From the NCBI RefSeq assembly GCF_020447265.1, contig NZ_JAJADR010000012.1, positions 1 to 64,000 on the forward strand: DNA of 64,000 nt, given 5' to 3'. Shown piece by piece: positions 23,973-31,596 of this stretch. The translations under genes were made by a program, and so were the position numbers. The stretch is from Hymenobacter lucidus. Lineage in GTDB: Bacteria; Bacteroidota; Bacteroidia; Cytophagales; Hymenobacteraceae. How positions within the stretch are numbered: position 1 is the first letter of the stretch; every line of letters begins with the position of its first letter. The notes under the pieces are model-generated. The model had not been told where the DNA came from. It did not search any database and saw only the letters and a program-made list of their open reading frames with translations.

Positions 23973-24527
23973 ATGAGCTGGCACTGCTTCCGCCTGCTAT
24001 GGGTGCTAGGCTTTTGCAGCGTTGCCCTTACCAGCCAAGCGCAGGAAACTACTTTCTATAGCCGGCCGCAGGCCCCGACATCCGACCCGATATTCGTACT
24101 TAATTCCACTGTTATCATCAATGGAATTGTGGCCGATTTCACTGCGGAGGACAACCAAGCAATAACTAAGATGATGGTCTACAAAGGGCCTTCCTCCCCT
24201 GGTGCCCAGGAAATTCCGTCTCACCTGCAGAACATCAGCCCGGTCGGCGTTATCGACATCACGTCGCCGAAGCGCGTCCGCAGCCAGTCGTTTCCTCAGC
24301 TCGGGCGCCAGCTTGGCCTGCGCGGTCCGCTGCGCTTTGCCATCAACGGGTACCCACTTAACCAGACGGCCGTAGCCGCCCTGCGGATTGCGCCGGGCGC
24401 TATCGGACAAATTCACATCGTGCGCCCCACCGCCGAACAGCCCGAGACAAGGGTAGATATCTGGCTGGTTCCGCCCCCGAAACCCGATTACAGCAAGTAC
24501 CCGCCAGGGACTATCTTTCTTCGGTAA
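23973..24527 (+). CDS. Hypothetical secreted protein, possibly TonB-plug-like
   Basis: The 184-residue protein has a signal peptide ending SQAQ (about residue 23). The rest is beta-rich: FVLNSTVIINGIVADF, NISPVGVIDITSPKRV, LRFAINGYPLNQTAVAALRIAPGAIGQIHIV. The pattern of a named 'INGxP' strand followed by a position statement (IxxIxIVRP) recalls the plug domain of TonB-dependent receptors and related carboxypeptidase-regulatory-like proteins, but no beta-barrel follows. This is a loose resemblance only. It ends next to the convergent gene at 24528, with no gap. Confidence 0.7.
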   Translation: MSWHCFRLLWVLGFCSVALTSQAQETTFYSRPQAPTSDPIFVLNSTVIINGIVADFTAEDNQAITKMMVYKGPSSPGAQEIPSHLQNISPVGVIDITSPKRVRSQSFPQLGRQLGLRGPLRFAINGYPLNQTAVAALRIAPGAIGQIHIVRPTAEQPETRVDIWLVPPPKPDYSKYPPGTIFLR

Positions 24528-25043
24528 CTACTCAAACTTTCGCTTCAGTATCTCGCTCAGAATAAACGCCTCCCGCAGCTCAGCCGGGCTGCGGAGCCGG
24601 GCATTCAGGGCCGAGCGGCGGGCAGAGTCGGCGGGCGTTGACGGCCGTGGCTGGCGCGGCTGACTGGCAGGTTCACTATGATCCATACCCGTGTTGCGCC
24701 GGGCTACCGGGGCTGCCCGTTCCAACGACACGCTCGTGGCGCGCCGCTCCTGCGACACGGGGCGGGCGGCGGGTTGCTCCTGGGTGCGGGCCGGGCGGGC
24801 TACCTCGTGGGGCAGCTGCCGGCCGCCGGGCGTGGTGGCCGGAGACGTCGGCGCGTTGCCGCGGGCGTTCTGCTGCTGCATCTGCTTGAGCAATTCGTCG
24901 AAGGAGGTGCTGGGCAGCGGCACGCGGGTAGCGGGCCGTTCCTGCTGCTCCTGGCGGGTGGTGTCGCGCATTTTCTGCACCATGCGCCACACGAAGACGG
25001 CCATTCCGAACAGAATCAGGCCGAGGGTTTGCAGTTTTTCCAT
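24528..25043 (-). CDS. Conserved single-pass membrane protein, unknown function
   Basis: The 171-residue protein starts with one membrane helix (LQTLGLILFGMAVFVWRMV). A 110-residue Gln/Pro/Arg/Thr-rich disordered linker follows, then a short helix LREAFILSEILKRKFE. This arrangement, with a final (A/V)-I-L-S-E-I-L-x-R-K motif, recurs in small Bacteroidota proteins without known function. The cytoplasmic tail may bind a partner. It is downstream of the PlsC-like gene in the same direction. Confidence 0.75.
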   Translation of the reverse strand: MEKLQTLGLILFGMAVFVWRMVQKMRDTTRQEQQERPATRVPLPSTSFDELLKQMQQQNARGNAPTSPATTPGGRQLPHEVARPARTQEQPAARPVSQERRATSVSLERAAPVARRNTGMDHSEPASQPRQPRPSTPADSARRSALNARLRSPAELREAFILSEILKRKFE

Positions 25044-25071
25044 AGCGACGACGGGCAGGGGCTTAACGCGG

Positions 25072-25102
25072 AAAAGGTACGCCTTTTCGGGACGTACCTT
25101 TT
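25072..25102. terminator. Hairpin between plsC-like gene and membrane protein gene
   Basis: AAAAGGTACG at 25072-25081 and CGTACCTTTT at 25093-25102 form a perfect 10-bp stem with an 11-nt loop. It may end the leftward acyltransferase transcript; the same bases also hold a TACCTTTT sequence on the minus strand that could serve as a -7 element for the next gene. Confidence 0.5.
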
Positions 25103-25132
25103 CTTTTTGGAAGCAATACCCTCATTAACGGC

Positions 25133-25708
25133 CTATCGAACCCCTTTTTCGGGGAAGCGGCCGGCTTTGGTGCGGTAAAACGCCTTGATTTCCTCCAGGT
25201 CTTTTTCGTAGTCGCCGGTGGGCCAGAAGGCCGGGCCCACGCCGGCTTCCTTGTTCTTGTAGTCGAGGTAGCCGAGCAGAATCGGTACGTTGGCTCCCAT
25301 GGCGGCAAAGTAGAAGCCTTTTTTCCAGCGGGGCTGGTAGGCGCGGGTACCTTCGGGCGTGATGAGAATTACCAGCTCGTCGCGCTCATTAAATAGGTTG
25401 ACCATGCCATCAACGAGGCTGTTGTTTTTCTGCCGGTCTACGGGCAGCGCGCCCAGGGCCAGCATCAGCTTGCCCAGCACCGGAATATCCACCCACGATT
25501 TTTTCACGGTGAAGCGCACGTCCACGTCCATCAGGTAGAAGGCCGCCCGGGCAAACATGAAGTCCCAGTTGCTGGTGTGCGGGGCGGCAATCATCATGCT
25601 TTTCGGAATGCCGGGCGGCACTGTGGAGCCTAAATGCCAGCCGGTTATCCAAAACCAGAAACGGGAAAACTGATACCAGAACGTAGAGGTCTTTCGTGCT
25701 TTTTCCAT
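25133..25708 (-). CDS. Lysophospholipid acyltransferase (PlsC-like)
   Basis: The 191-residue enzyme has the HX4D catalytic motif HTSNWD (44-49) and the glycerophosphate-binding EGTR (119-122), the defining pair of the 1-acyl-glycerol-3-phosphate acyltransferase superfamily. It probably acylates a lysophospholipid or related acceptor at the inner membrane. It is shorter than E. coli PlsC and lacks a full N-terminal membrane helix; a WFWITGWHLG segment may associate with the membrane. The exact acceptor is open. The nearby patatin and MBL hydrolases share its direction. Confidence 0.9.
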   Translation of the reverse strand: MEKARKTSTFWYQFSRFWFWITGWHLGSTVPPGIPKSMMIAAPHTSNWDFMFARAAFYLMDVDVRFTVKKSWVDIPVLGKLMLALGALPVDRQKNNSLVDGMVNLFNERDELVILITPEGTRAYQPRWKKGFYFAAMGANVPILLGYLDYKNKEAGVGPAFWPTGDYEKDLEEIKAFYRTKAGRFPEKGVR

Positions 25709-25720
25709 GAAAATGTAAAC

Positions 25721-25745
25721 GACTATTGCCGGAATGGTAATAGTC
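25721..25745. promoter_or_regulatory. 25-bp perfect inverted repeat upstream of plsC-like gene
   Basis: GACTATTGCC and GGTAATAGTC surround a 5-nt GGAAT centre; nine of ten arm positions pair (one G/T position). It lies 13 nt upstream of the acyltransferase start and 35 nt beyond the patatin stop, so it may be an operator or the end of the patatin transcript. Confidence 0.35.
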
Positions 25746-25779
25746 AGCCGGTAAAACTAAAGAAATTTCAAGTTGGCCC

Positions 25780-26556
25780 CTAAGCGCTGGGTTCAGCCAA
25801 AAGGTTCCGCAGCTTCTCGGCCTGGGCCAACGTGTAGTAGTAGCCGATGTCGAAAATGGCCTGAGCCTGGCGCAAATCCGTAACGCGGTACTTGCTCAGC
25901 TCCGGCGGCTCGATGATGAACTCGCACTGGGCCAGGCGGGGCTGCACGTTCATCGAAATGGCCAGGTAGGCCGTCCGCTCCCCTATTTCGCGCAGCGTGG
26001 TCAGCGGCGGCTCCGCACTCAGCGGGTTGCAGTGCACGCCCACCACAGCTAGATTGGCCTGGGCCAGCAGCGGCTCCACGGGCAGGTTGTTCATCACGCC
26101 CCCATCCACCAGCACCTGCCCCTGCCACTCCACCGGCCGGCACACGATAGGTACCGCCGCCGCGCCCAGCAGGGGCTTAATCAGCGGCCCGCTCTGGAAA
26201 TACACCGTCTGGCCGGCGGCTAAGTCGGTGGCCACGATGGTGAGCGGCGTAGTCAGGTCGGCGAAGGTGCGGGCTGGGTCCAGGTAATGGCCGTAGAGCT
26301 TCTCTACTAAGTCGAGACGTACGAGGCCCAGGTGGAACGACGGCCGCAGCAGCCGCACGAAACGGGTGTCGGTCAGGAGCCGGAAAATCTCGCGGGGCGC
26401 GAAGCCGGCCGCGTAGAAAGCCCCGGCAATAGCGCCCGAGCTGACGCCCGCAATGTGCCCGATGGGCAGTTGCAGCTCATTTAGCGCCTCCAACACACCC
26501 AAATGGGCAATACCACGCGCCGCGCCCCCCGACAGGGCTAGTCCGAGCTTCCGCAT
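25780..26556 (-). CDS. Patatin-like phospholipase (RssA-type)
   Basis: The 258-residue esterase has the patatin oxyanion motif GGAARG (10-15), the nucleophile elbow GVSSG with Ser39, and the catalytic Asp151 in VDGGVMNN. It has no signal peptide and no barrel, so it is cytoplasmic like RssA and YchK rather than a type V secreted patatin. It should hydrolyse acyl chains from phospholipids or neutral lipids. It ends 71 nt before the acyltransferase start, and the MBL gene lies 15 nt upstream in the same direction, so the two hydrolases are probably co-transcribed. Confidence 0.92.
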   Translation of the reverse strand: MRKLGLALSGGAARGIAHLGVLEALNELQLPIGHIAGVSSGAIAGAFYAAGFAPREIFRLLTDTRFVRLLRPSFHLGLVRLDLVEKLYGHYLDPARTFADLTTPLTIVATDLAAGQTVYFQSGPLIKPLLGAAAVPIVCRPVEWQGQVLVDGGVMNNLPVEPLLAQANLAVVGVHCNPLSAEPPLTTLREIGERTAYLAISMNVQPRLAQCEFIIEPPELSKYRVTDLRQAQAIFDIGYYYTLAQAEKLRNLLAEPSA

Positions 26557-26571
26557 AGCTGAGGGTTAGTT

Positions 26572-27420
26572 TTATAGATCTTCGAGGCGCAGGGTGTCGG
26601 CCACCCGCACGCCCTTTTCGGTGTGCTGCACCGTGCAGCAGGGCACCGTAGGGTCGTGTTCGAGTACCAGCACCCAGTTTTCATCGGCGGCGCAGCGCAG
26701 CACGGCTTCCTTTTCCGTCATCGTCACTAGGGGCCGCATATCGTAGCTCATCACGTAGGGCAACGGAATGTGGCCTACCGAGGGCAGCAAATCGGCCATA
26801 AACGCCAGCGTGCGGCCTTTGTAGTCGAGCAGGGGCACCATCATCTTCTCGGTGTGACCGTCGGCCATGATAATTTCGCGAAACTGGGGCAGCTCAGCCG
26901 GTACGCCGGCCGCTGTGCCCACGAACTTCAGGTGGCCGCTTTCCTGAATCGGCAGGATGTTTTCCTTCAGAAAGCTGGCTTTTTCGCGGGGGTTGGGCGT
27001 CACGGCCCAGTCCCAGTGCGCCTCGTTGCTCCAGTAGGTGGCATTGGGAAAGGCCAGCTCCAACTGGCCGGCAGCGGTGCGCACTACCGAGCCGCCGCAG
27101 TGGTCGAAGTGCAGGTGAGTCAGAAAGACGTCGGTAATGTCGGCCGAAGTGAAGCCCAGCTTGCGCAGTGACTTTTCCAGCGTATCGTCGCCGTGCAGGT
27201 AAAAATGCCCCCGAAACTTCTCATCCTGCTTGTCGCCAATGCCATTATCGACCAGCAGCAGCCGGTTGCCGTCCTCGATGAGCAGGCAGCGCATGGCCCA
27301 GGTGCACATGTTGTTGGCATCGGGCGGGTTCAGCTTCTGCCACATCGATTTGGGCACGACGCCGAACATGGCCCCGCCATCGAGTTTAAAAAGGCCGGTA
27401 TCAAGGGTATGGATTTTCAT
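26572..27420 (-). CDS. MBL-fold metallo-hydrolase
   Basis: The 282-residue protein has the metallo-beta-lactamase signature THLHFDHCGG (His102, His104, Asp106, His107), and a later LEHDP. Like other members annotated as lactonase or quorum-quencher relatives, it begins IHTLDTGLFKLDGGAMFGVVPKSMW. It lacks a signal peptide. The substrate is unknown; a lactone or ester is plausible. The patatin gene follows after 15 nt. Confidence 0.9.
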   Translation of the reverse strand: MKIHTLDTGLFKLDGGAMFGVVPKSMWQKLNPPDANNMCTWAMRCLLIEDGNRLLLVDNGIGDKQDEKFRGHFYLHGDDTLEKSLRKLGFTSADITDVFLTHLHFDHCGGSVVRTAAGQLELAFPNATYWSNEAHWDWAVTPNPREKASFLKENILPIQESGHLKFVGTAAGVPAELPQFREIIMADGHTEKMMVPLLDYKGRTLAFMADLLPSVGHIPLPYVMSYDMRPLVTMTEKEAVLRCAADENWVLVLEHDPTVPCCTVQHTEKGVRVADTLRLEDL

Positions 27421-27477
27421 GGAATGGGAATGTGGGTGGGCGCTTAGGGTTGGGTGGGCAAGGTAGCAAGGAATAAA

Positions 27478-27517
27478 AAAACGTCATGCCCGGCTCCGCA
27501 GAACCCGGCATGACGTT
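27478..27517 (-). terminator. Terminator after accA
   Basis: AAACGTCATGCC pairs with GGCATGACGTTT around a CG-rich loop. It lies 22 nt past the accA stop in the leftward direction. Confidence 0.75.
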
Positions 27518-27538
27518 TCCATCGAACCTGCAAAGGAT

Positions 27539-28486
27539 TTATTCCACCACTACGCCCATGGCCGAGAACTTGTCGATGCGCTGACTGATCCGCTCGTCGG
27601 CGGGCAGGGCTTCGAGCTCGTCCAGGGTTTTAATCAGGGTTTTCTTCAGCGTGTCAATCATCTTGGCCGGGGCGGTGTGGGCGCCGCCCAGGGGCTCCTT
27701 CACGATACCGTCCACGAGCTTGGCGCTCAACATGTCGGTTGCCGTCAGCTTCAAGGCTTCGGCAGCCTGCTCCTTATAGTCCCAGGAGCGCCACAGGATG
27801 CTGGAGCACGACTCGGGCGAAATCACCGAATACCAAGTATTTTCCAGCATCAGTACCCGGTCACCGATACCGATGCCCAGCGCCCCGCCCGAGGCACCTT
27901 CGCCGATAACGACGCAGATAACAGGCACCTTCAGCATAAACATTTCCTTCAGGTTGCGGGCAATGGCTTCGCCCTGCCCCCGCTCCTCAGCTTCCTGGCC
28001 CGGAAAGGCGCCCATCGTGTCAATCAGGGTCACGACCGGCTTGTTGAACTTCTCGGCCAGCTTCATCAGGCGCAGGGCCTTGCGGTAGCCCTCGGGGTTA
28101 GCCATGCCGAAGTTGCGGTACTGCCGCTCCTTGGTGTTGCGGCCCTTCTGCTGCCCAATAAACATCACCGAGCGGCCGTCCAGGTCGGCAAAGCCGCCCA
28201 CCATGGCTTTGTCGTCGCCCACGGTCCGGTCGCCGTGCAGCTCCACAAACTTGGAAGTCATGCCCTCGATATAGTCGAAGGTATAGGGCCGGTCGGGGTG
28301 GCGCGAGAGCTGCACGCGCTGCCAGCGGGTAAGGTTGGTGTAGGTTTCCTTCTTGAGGGCCTTGATTTTGGCCTCCAGGGCGGTTACGGCTTCCGATACA
28401 TCTACCTGGCTGTCCAGGGCCAGTTGTTGCATTTCGCGGAGTTTGCCTTCGAGGGCAGCAATCGGTTGTTCGAAATCGAGGAGCAT
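27539..28486 (-). CDS. accA: Acetyl-CoA carboxylase carboxyltransferase subunit alpha
   Basis: AccA with AccD moves the carboxyl group from biotin to acetyl-CoA to give malonyl-CoA for fatty-acid synthesis. The 315-residue product has the coiled N-terminal segment (FEQPIAALEGKLREMQQLA), TNLTRWQRVQLSRHPDRPYTFDYI, the acyl-CoA carboxylase core with GGFADLDGRSVMFIGQQKGRNTKE, and the oxyanion loop GEGASGGALGIGI. ATG 28486 matches the family start; the 52-residue upstream extension is not credible. accD is not in the window. Confidence 0.97.
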   Translation of the reverse strand: MLLDFEQPIAALEGKLREMQQLALDSQVDVSEAVTALEAKIKALKKETYTNLTRWQRVQLSRHPDRPYTFDYIEGMTSKFVELHGDRTVGDDKAMVGGFADLDGRSVMFIGQQKGRNTKERQYRNFGMANPEGYRKALRLMKLAEKFNKPVVTLIDTMGAFPGQEAEERGQGEAIARNLKEMFMLKVPVICVVIGEGASGGALGIGIGDRVLMLENTWYSVISPESCSSILWRSWDYKEQAAEALKLTATDMLSAKLVDGIVKEPLGGAHTAPAKMIDTLKKTLIKTLDELEALPADERISQRIDKFSAMGVVVE

Positions 28487-28688
28487 TGCCGGGGTGAATG
28501 CGTCAGAGTGACAAAAATGGGAATACGGCCGGGCTACCGGGGCAGCCCAAAGCAAAGCAAAGGTAATCGAAACGGTTCCATACGTGCCGCCACGCGCCGG
28601 GAATGATTTTCCAAAAAAATAATGTCGCTGAGAAACAGTCATAAAGCTCCCTCAGCCCATTTTATTTCCGGAAAAAGCGGTGCTACAG

Positions 28689-28719
28689 TTGTGTAATCTG
28701 AAAGGAGCATCTACTTTTG
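28689..28719 (+). promoter_or_regulatory. Promoter of first tRNA-Asp gene
   Basis: TTG at 28689-28691, a 20-nt spacer and TACTTTTG at 28712-28719 fit the Bacteroidota TTG-N20-TAnnTTTG promoter. The second tRNA copy has the same elements at the same spacing. Confidence 0.8.
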
Positions 28720-28764
28720 CATCACAATAACGGAAAGCACATGGCTGCCCGCTTAGCGTAAAAT

Positions 28765-28838
28765 GGTTCGGTAGTTCAGTTGGTTAGAATGCCGCCCTGT
28801 CACGGCGGAGGTCGCGGGTTCGAGTCCCGTCCGGACCG
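28765..28838 (+). tRNA. tRNA-Asp (GUC), copy 1
   Basis: The 74-nt cloverleaf starts GGTTCGG, pairing with CCGGACC (one G-U), and has discriminator G. The anticodon stem CCGCC/GGCGG presents the loop CTGTCAC with anticodon GTC at 28799-28801. The T-arm has TTCGA and the D-arm AGTTGGTTAGA. CCA is not encoded. It has a strong promoter and a dedicated terminator. Confidence 0.98.
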
Positions 28839-28839
28839 C

Positions 28840-28875
28840 AAAAGGCCCCTAAATCGCACGATTTAGGGGCCTTTT
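28840..28875 (+). terminator. Terminator of tRNA-Asp copy 1
   Basis: A perfect 17-bp stem, AAAAGGCCCCTAAATCG and its complement around CA, begins two nt after the tRNA and ends in a T run. It is identical to the copy at 29832. Confidence 0.95.
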
Positions 28876-28985
28876 CGGTTTTAGCCCGTTCTGACGCCAA
28901 CACCTGTTGCACAGCTCCAGCAGTGGTAGCTTGCCAAGTATCGACTGCAAGTACTGAGTGCTTACTTTTTAGGGCAATGATGGCG

Positions 28986-29093
28986 TCATTCAGTCAAAGC
29001 CTTATTGTCTGGCTTTAGTATGGCCTCTATCTTCCCCTTCACCCGCCTAGCCAGCCGCTGGGACTGTATTCGGAGGTGATGCTTTTTCCTCAT
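28986..29093 (-). CDS. Possible 35-residue basic peptide gene
   Basis: ATG 29093 opens a 35-codon frame (MRKKHHLRIQSQRL..., Arg/Lys/His-rich then acidic-neutral). Its start overlaps the stop of the small membrane gene upstream by 4 nt (ATGA), a typical sign of translational coupling. I do not recognise the family. It could be a random frame, but the overlap and the strongly basic composition next to a hydrophobic peptide make it worth noting. Confidence 0.3.
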   Translation of the reverse strand: MRKKHHLRIQSQRLARRVKGKIEAILKPDNKALTE

Positions 29094-29311
29094 ATACAGT
29101 AGATATATTCCGTCGCCCAGGCAAAGTAATAAGGCAATAACAGTCCCCTGTAACATAACTGAACGATTAGAAAGTGTGAGTTCATCAGGGGCTGTGCCCC
29201 TTGCTGGTCAAGCGTCAGAAAGAACGCTCCGATAAGGAGACATAAGGTTACGATGAGCAACCACCCTACTTTATAGTAATTCCGGCCAAGTCTGTGGATG
29301 AGGCGTCTCAA
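29090..29311 (-). CDS. Small membrane protein between the tRNA-Asp copies
   Basis: The 73-residue frame starts at TTG 29311 (MRRLIHRLGRNYYKVG...). It has one strong membrane helix (WLLIVTLCLLIGAFFLTL) after a basic leader, and a second hydrophobic, aromatic segment (LIVQLCYRGLLLPYYFAWATEYIY). The sequence upstream (29335-29405) is exceptionally AT-rich. Together with the coupled basic peptide it sits in the 990-bp spacer between duplicated tRNA cassettes. The family is unknown; a toxin-like or stress peptide is speculation. Confidence 0.4.
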   Translation of the reverse strand: MRRLIHRLGRNYYKVGWLLIVTLCLLIGAFFLTLDQQGAQPLMNSHFLIVQLCYRGLLLPYYFAWATEYIYCI

Positions 29312-29685
29312 AATGACAGCGTTAGAAGTCAGGAGGTAAATAGATTTTGAATATAATGAAATTATTTTAATTTTATTTTTAAATATTTTTATATAAATAA
29401 TAGCGTTCCGTGTTATTTTTCTTGGCTTACCTGCCCACCCGGCAAATGAATTGTTAGACAGTTAAGCCATGGACGCCCGAGTCACCTTAAAGAAACAGGT
29501 ACCCAGAAAAGGGTTCTACTCCTGACACTGTTCAACCAGCAATATCGTTGCCCTGCCTTGCCGCTTCCCAACCCATCTGGGCCTTGGGGTAACCGCTCAC
29601 CAAAGAGCGCTAAAATTAATGTTGCTTGAAATCAGCGACAAACGAACTATAGCGCATTTTTTTCCTCGAAAACATAGCGCCGCTG

Positions 29686-29716
29686 TTGTGTAATCTAAAA
29701 AGGCGTTCTACTTTTG
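29686..29716 (+). promoter_or_regulatory. Promoter of second tRNA-Asp gene
   Basis: TTG at 29686-29688, a 20-nt spacer and TACTTTTG at 29709-29716 repeat exactly the layout seen before copy 1. Confidence 0.8.
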
Positions 29717-29756
29717 CACCACTTCAACGGAAAGCAGCTGGCTTTCCGGAAGAAAT

Positions 29757-29830
29757 GGTTCGGTAGTTCAGTTGGTTAGAATGCCGCCCTGTCACGGCGG
29801 AGGTCGCGGGTTCGAGTCCCGTCCGGACCG
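29757..29830 (+). tRNA. tRNA-Asp (GUC), copy 2
   Basis: This copy is identical to the first over all 74 nt, with anticodon GTC and without encoded CCA. It lies 992 bp downstream of copy 1 and again has its own promoter and terminator, so the two are separate transcription units rather than one array. Confidence 0.98.
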
Positions 29831-29831
29831 C

Positions 29832-29867
29832 AAAAGGCCCCTAAATCGCACGATTTAGGGGCCTTTT
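29832..29867 (+). terminator. Terminator of tRNA-Asp copy 2
   Basis: This is the same perfect 17-bp hairpin as behind copy 1, again two nt after the tRNA. Confidence 0.95.
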
Positions 29868-30096
29868 CGGTTTTACAGCTTTCTACAACCCGCTTACTCA
29901 TTTCCCGCGCTTACTAACGATAAAGCTCAGAAGCAGGCCTGGTAGCCACCAGAACGGGGCTTTGATTATGGCACAACTGAGCTTTGCCCAGCGAATCACG
30001 AGTCTGGTAGTAGACTAGGTACAGGCCCAGAGCTAGGCCGGCATTTCTCACCCGACGAGCTTGGCGCAGCTGCTGAGGCCGGGGCAATAGCCATTG

Positions 30097-31560
30097 CTAT
30101 GATTGGTGCTCTATCTTTTCCTGGCTTGCCAAAGATTCTTGCCGCACCCCTGTGCCTACCCCACCAGTCAGAAAATCCCGGTACCACCAACCCGAGTCCT
30201 TCACCGTCCGCGTCTGCGTTTGGAAGTCGATACCGACCAGACCGAAGCGGGGCTCATAGCCTTCCGCCCACTCGAAGTTATCGGTAAAAGACCACGCAAA
30301 ATAGCCATCTACGGCTATTCCCTCCCGCTTGGCCCGCAGTACCTGCCCAATGCAAGCCCGCAGAAAAGCCTGCCGTTGGGGGTCAGCAATTCGGCCCTGC
30401 GTCGGCGTCGCATCCGGGAAGGCGGCGCCGTTTTCAGTTACCAGCAGGCGGGGCACATTGGGGTAGGCCGCAAATTGCTTCAGCATGTGGTACAAGCTCT
30501 CGGGGTACACCTCCCACCCCATTTGGGTATAGGGCATACCGCGTTGCCGGGCTCCCACCAGCGTGGCCCAGGCCAGCGGTACGAAGGGCGAGTAGCGCAC
30601 TACTTCGCGGGTGTAGTTCTGCACGCCCAGAAAGTCGAAAGCAAACGGCAGTCTGTTCTCGTCGCCGGGCTGGATGTAGCGGTCCAGCCAATTGAGTACG
30701 GGCAAATCGGCGGTGGGGTAGCCCAGACCCAGCGCGGGCTCCACAAATAGCCGGTTGAGCAGCGCGTTGGCCCGGCGCGTGGCCCGCACGTCGCGCGGTG
30801 CGGCGGGCCGCCACGGCGTGAGGTAGGAACACGAAAAGGTAGTGCCGATCTGAGCGGCGGCGGGCAGAACCGCCCGCAAGGCCCTCCCACCCTCGGCCTG
30901 GGCCAGCGCCGCGTGGTGAATAGCAGCCAGAAAGCCGCCCAGCTGCCGCTGTCCCGGGGCATGCAAGCCCAGCAGCTGCCCGGCCCCCACAAACACCATC
31001 GGCTCGTTGAGCACCATCCAGTGGGCCACCCGGTCGCCGAGGCGGGCTGCCACCCGCTGGGCATAGTCGCCGAACCAGCCCACCACGTCGCGGTTGGCCC
31101 AACCACCGCGGCGCTGCAGGGCGGCCGGCAAATCCCAGTGGTAGAGCGTGAGCCAGGGCGTGATGCCCCGGGCTAGGCAGCCATCCACGAGCCGGTCGTA
31201 GAAGTCGAGGCCGGCGGCGTTTACCGGGCCGATACCCAAGGGCTGCACCCGCGACCAGGCCACGGAAAAGCGGAAATCCGGCACGCCCAGCTGTTGCAGC
31301 AAGTCCAGATCCTGGGGCCAGCGATGGTAAAAGTCGCAGGCAATATCGGCCGTTTCGCGGCGGCGAATCTTGCCGGATCGGTGCACAAACTCGTCCCAGA
31401 TGCTGGGCCCTTTGCCATCCACGTTCCAGGCCCCTTCGGTCTGGTAGGCCGCCGCCGACACGCCCCAGCGGAAATCAGGGCCAAAATCGGCGCGGGAAAA
31501 GACGGCGGGCGTGGTAGCAGGGAAAAAGGCAGCGGGCAAGGCCGCAGGTATATCGGGCAT
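30097..31560 (-). CDS. GH1-family beta-glucosidase
   Basis: The 487-residue enzyme is a retaining glycosidase of family 1. It shows the N-terminal FRWGVSAAAYQTEGAWNVDG signature, the acid/base glutamate in the LNEP motif (WMVLNEPMVF) and the nucleophile in LLVTENGAAF, and it ends with the usual W-S-x-x-D-N-F-E-W-x-x-G-Y pattern (WSFTDNFEWAEGYEPRFGLVGID). No signal peptide is visible, so it probably acts on imported cello- or gluco-oligosaccharides. Starts at 31560 and 31587 are possible. It ends a leftward group with glycosyltransferase and LpxH-like genes. Confidence 0.95.
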   Translation of the reverse strand: MPDIPAALPAAFFPATTPAVFSRADFGPDFRWGVSAAAYQTEGAWNVDGKGPSIWDEFVHRSGKIRRRETADIACDFYHRWPQDLDLLQQLGVPDFRFSVAWSRVQPLGIGPVNAAGLDFYDRLVDGCLARGITPWLTLYHWDLPAALQRRGGWANRDVVGWFGDYAQRVAARLGDRVAHWMVLNEPMVFVGAGQLLGLHAPGQRQLGGFLAAIHHAALAQAEGGRALRAVLPAAAQIGTTFSCSYLTPWRPAAPRDVRATRRANALLNRLFVEPALGLGYPTADLPVLNWLDRYIQPGDENRLPFAFDFLGVQNYTREVVRYSPFVPLAWATLVGARQRGMPYTQMGWEVYPESLYHMLKQFAAYPNVPRLLVTENGAAFPDATPTQGRIADPQRQAFLRACIGQVLRAKREGIAVDGYFAWSFTDNFEWAEGYEPRFGLVGIDFQTQTRTVKDSGWWYRDFLTGGVGTGVRQESLASQEKIEHQS

Positions 31561-31596
31561 AAGGCAATAACGGATTGGAAGCGGCAACGGCCGACA

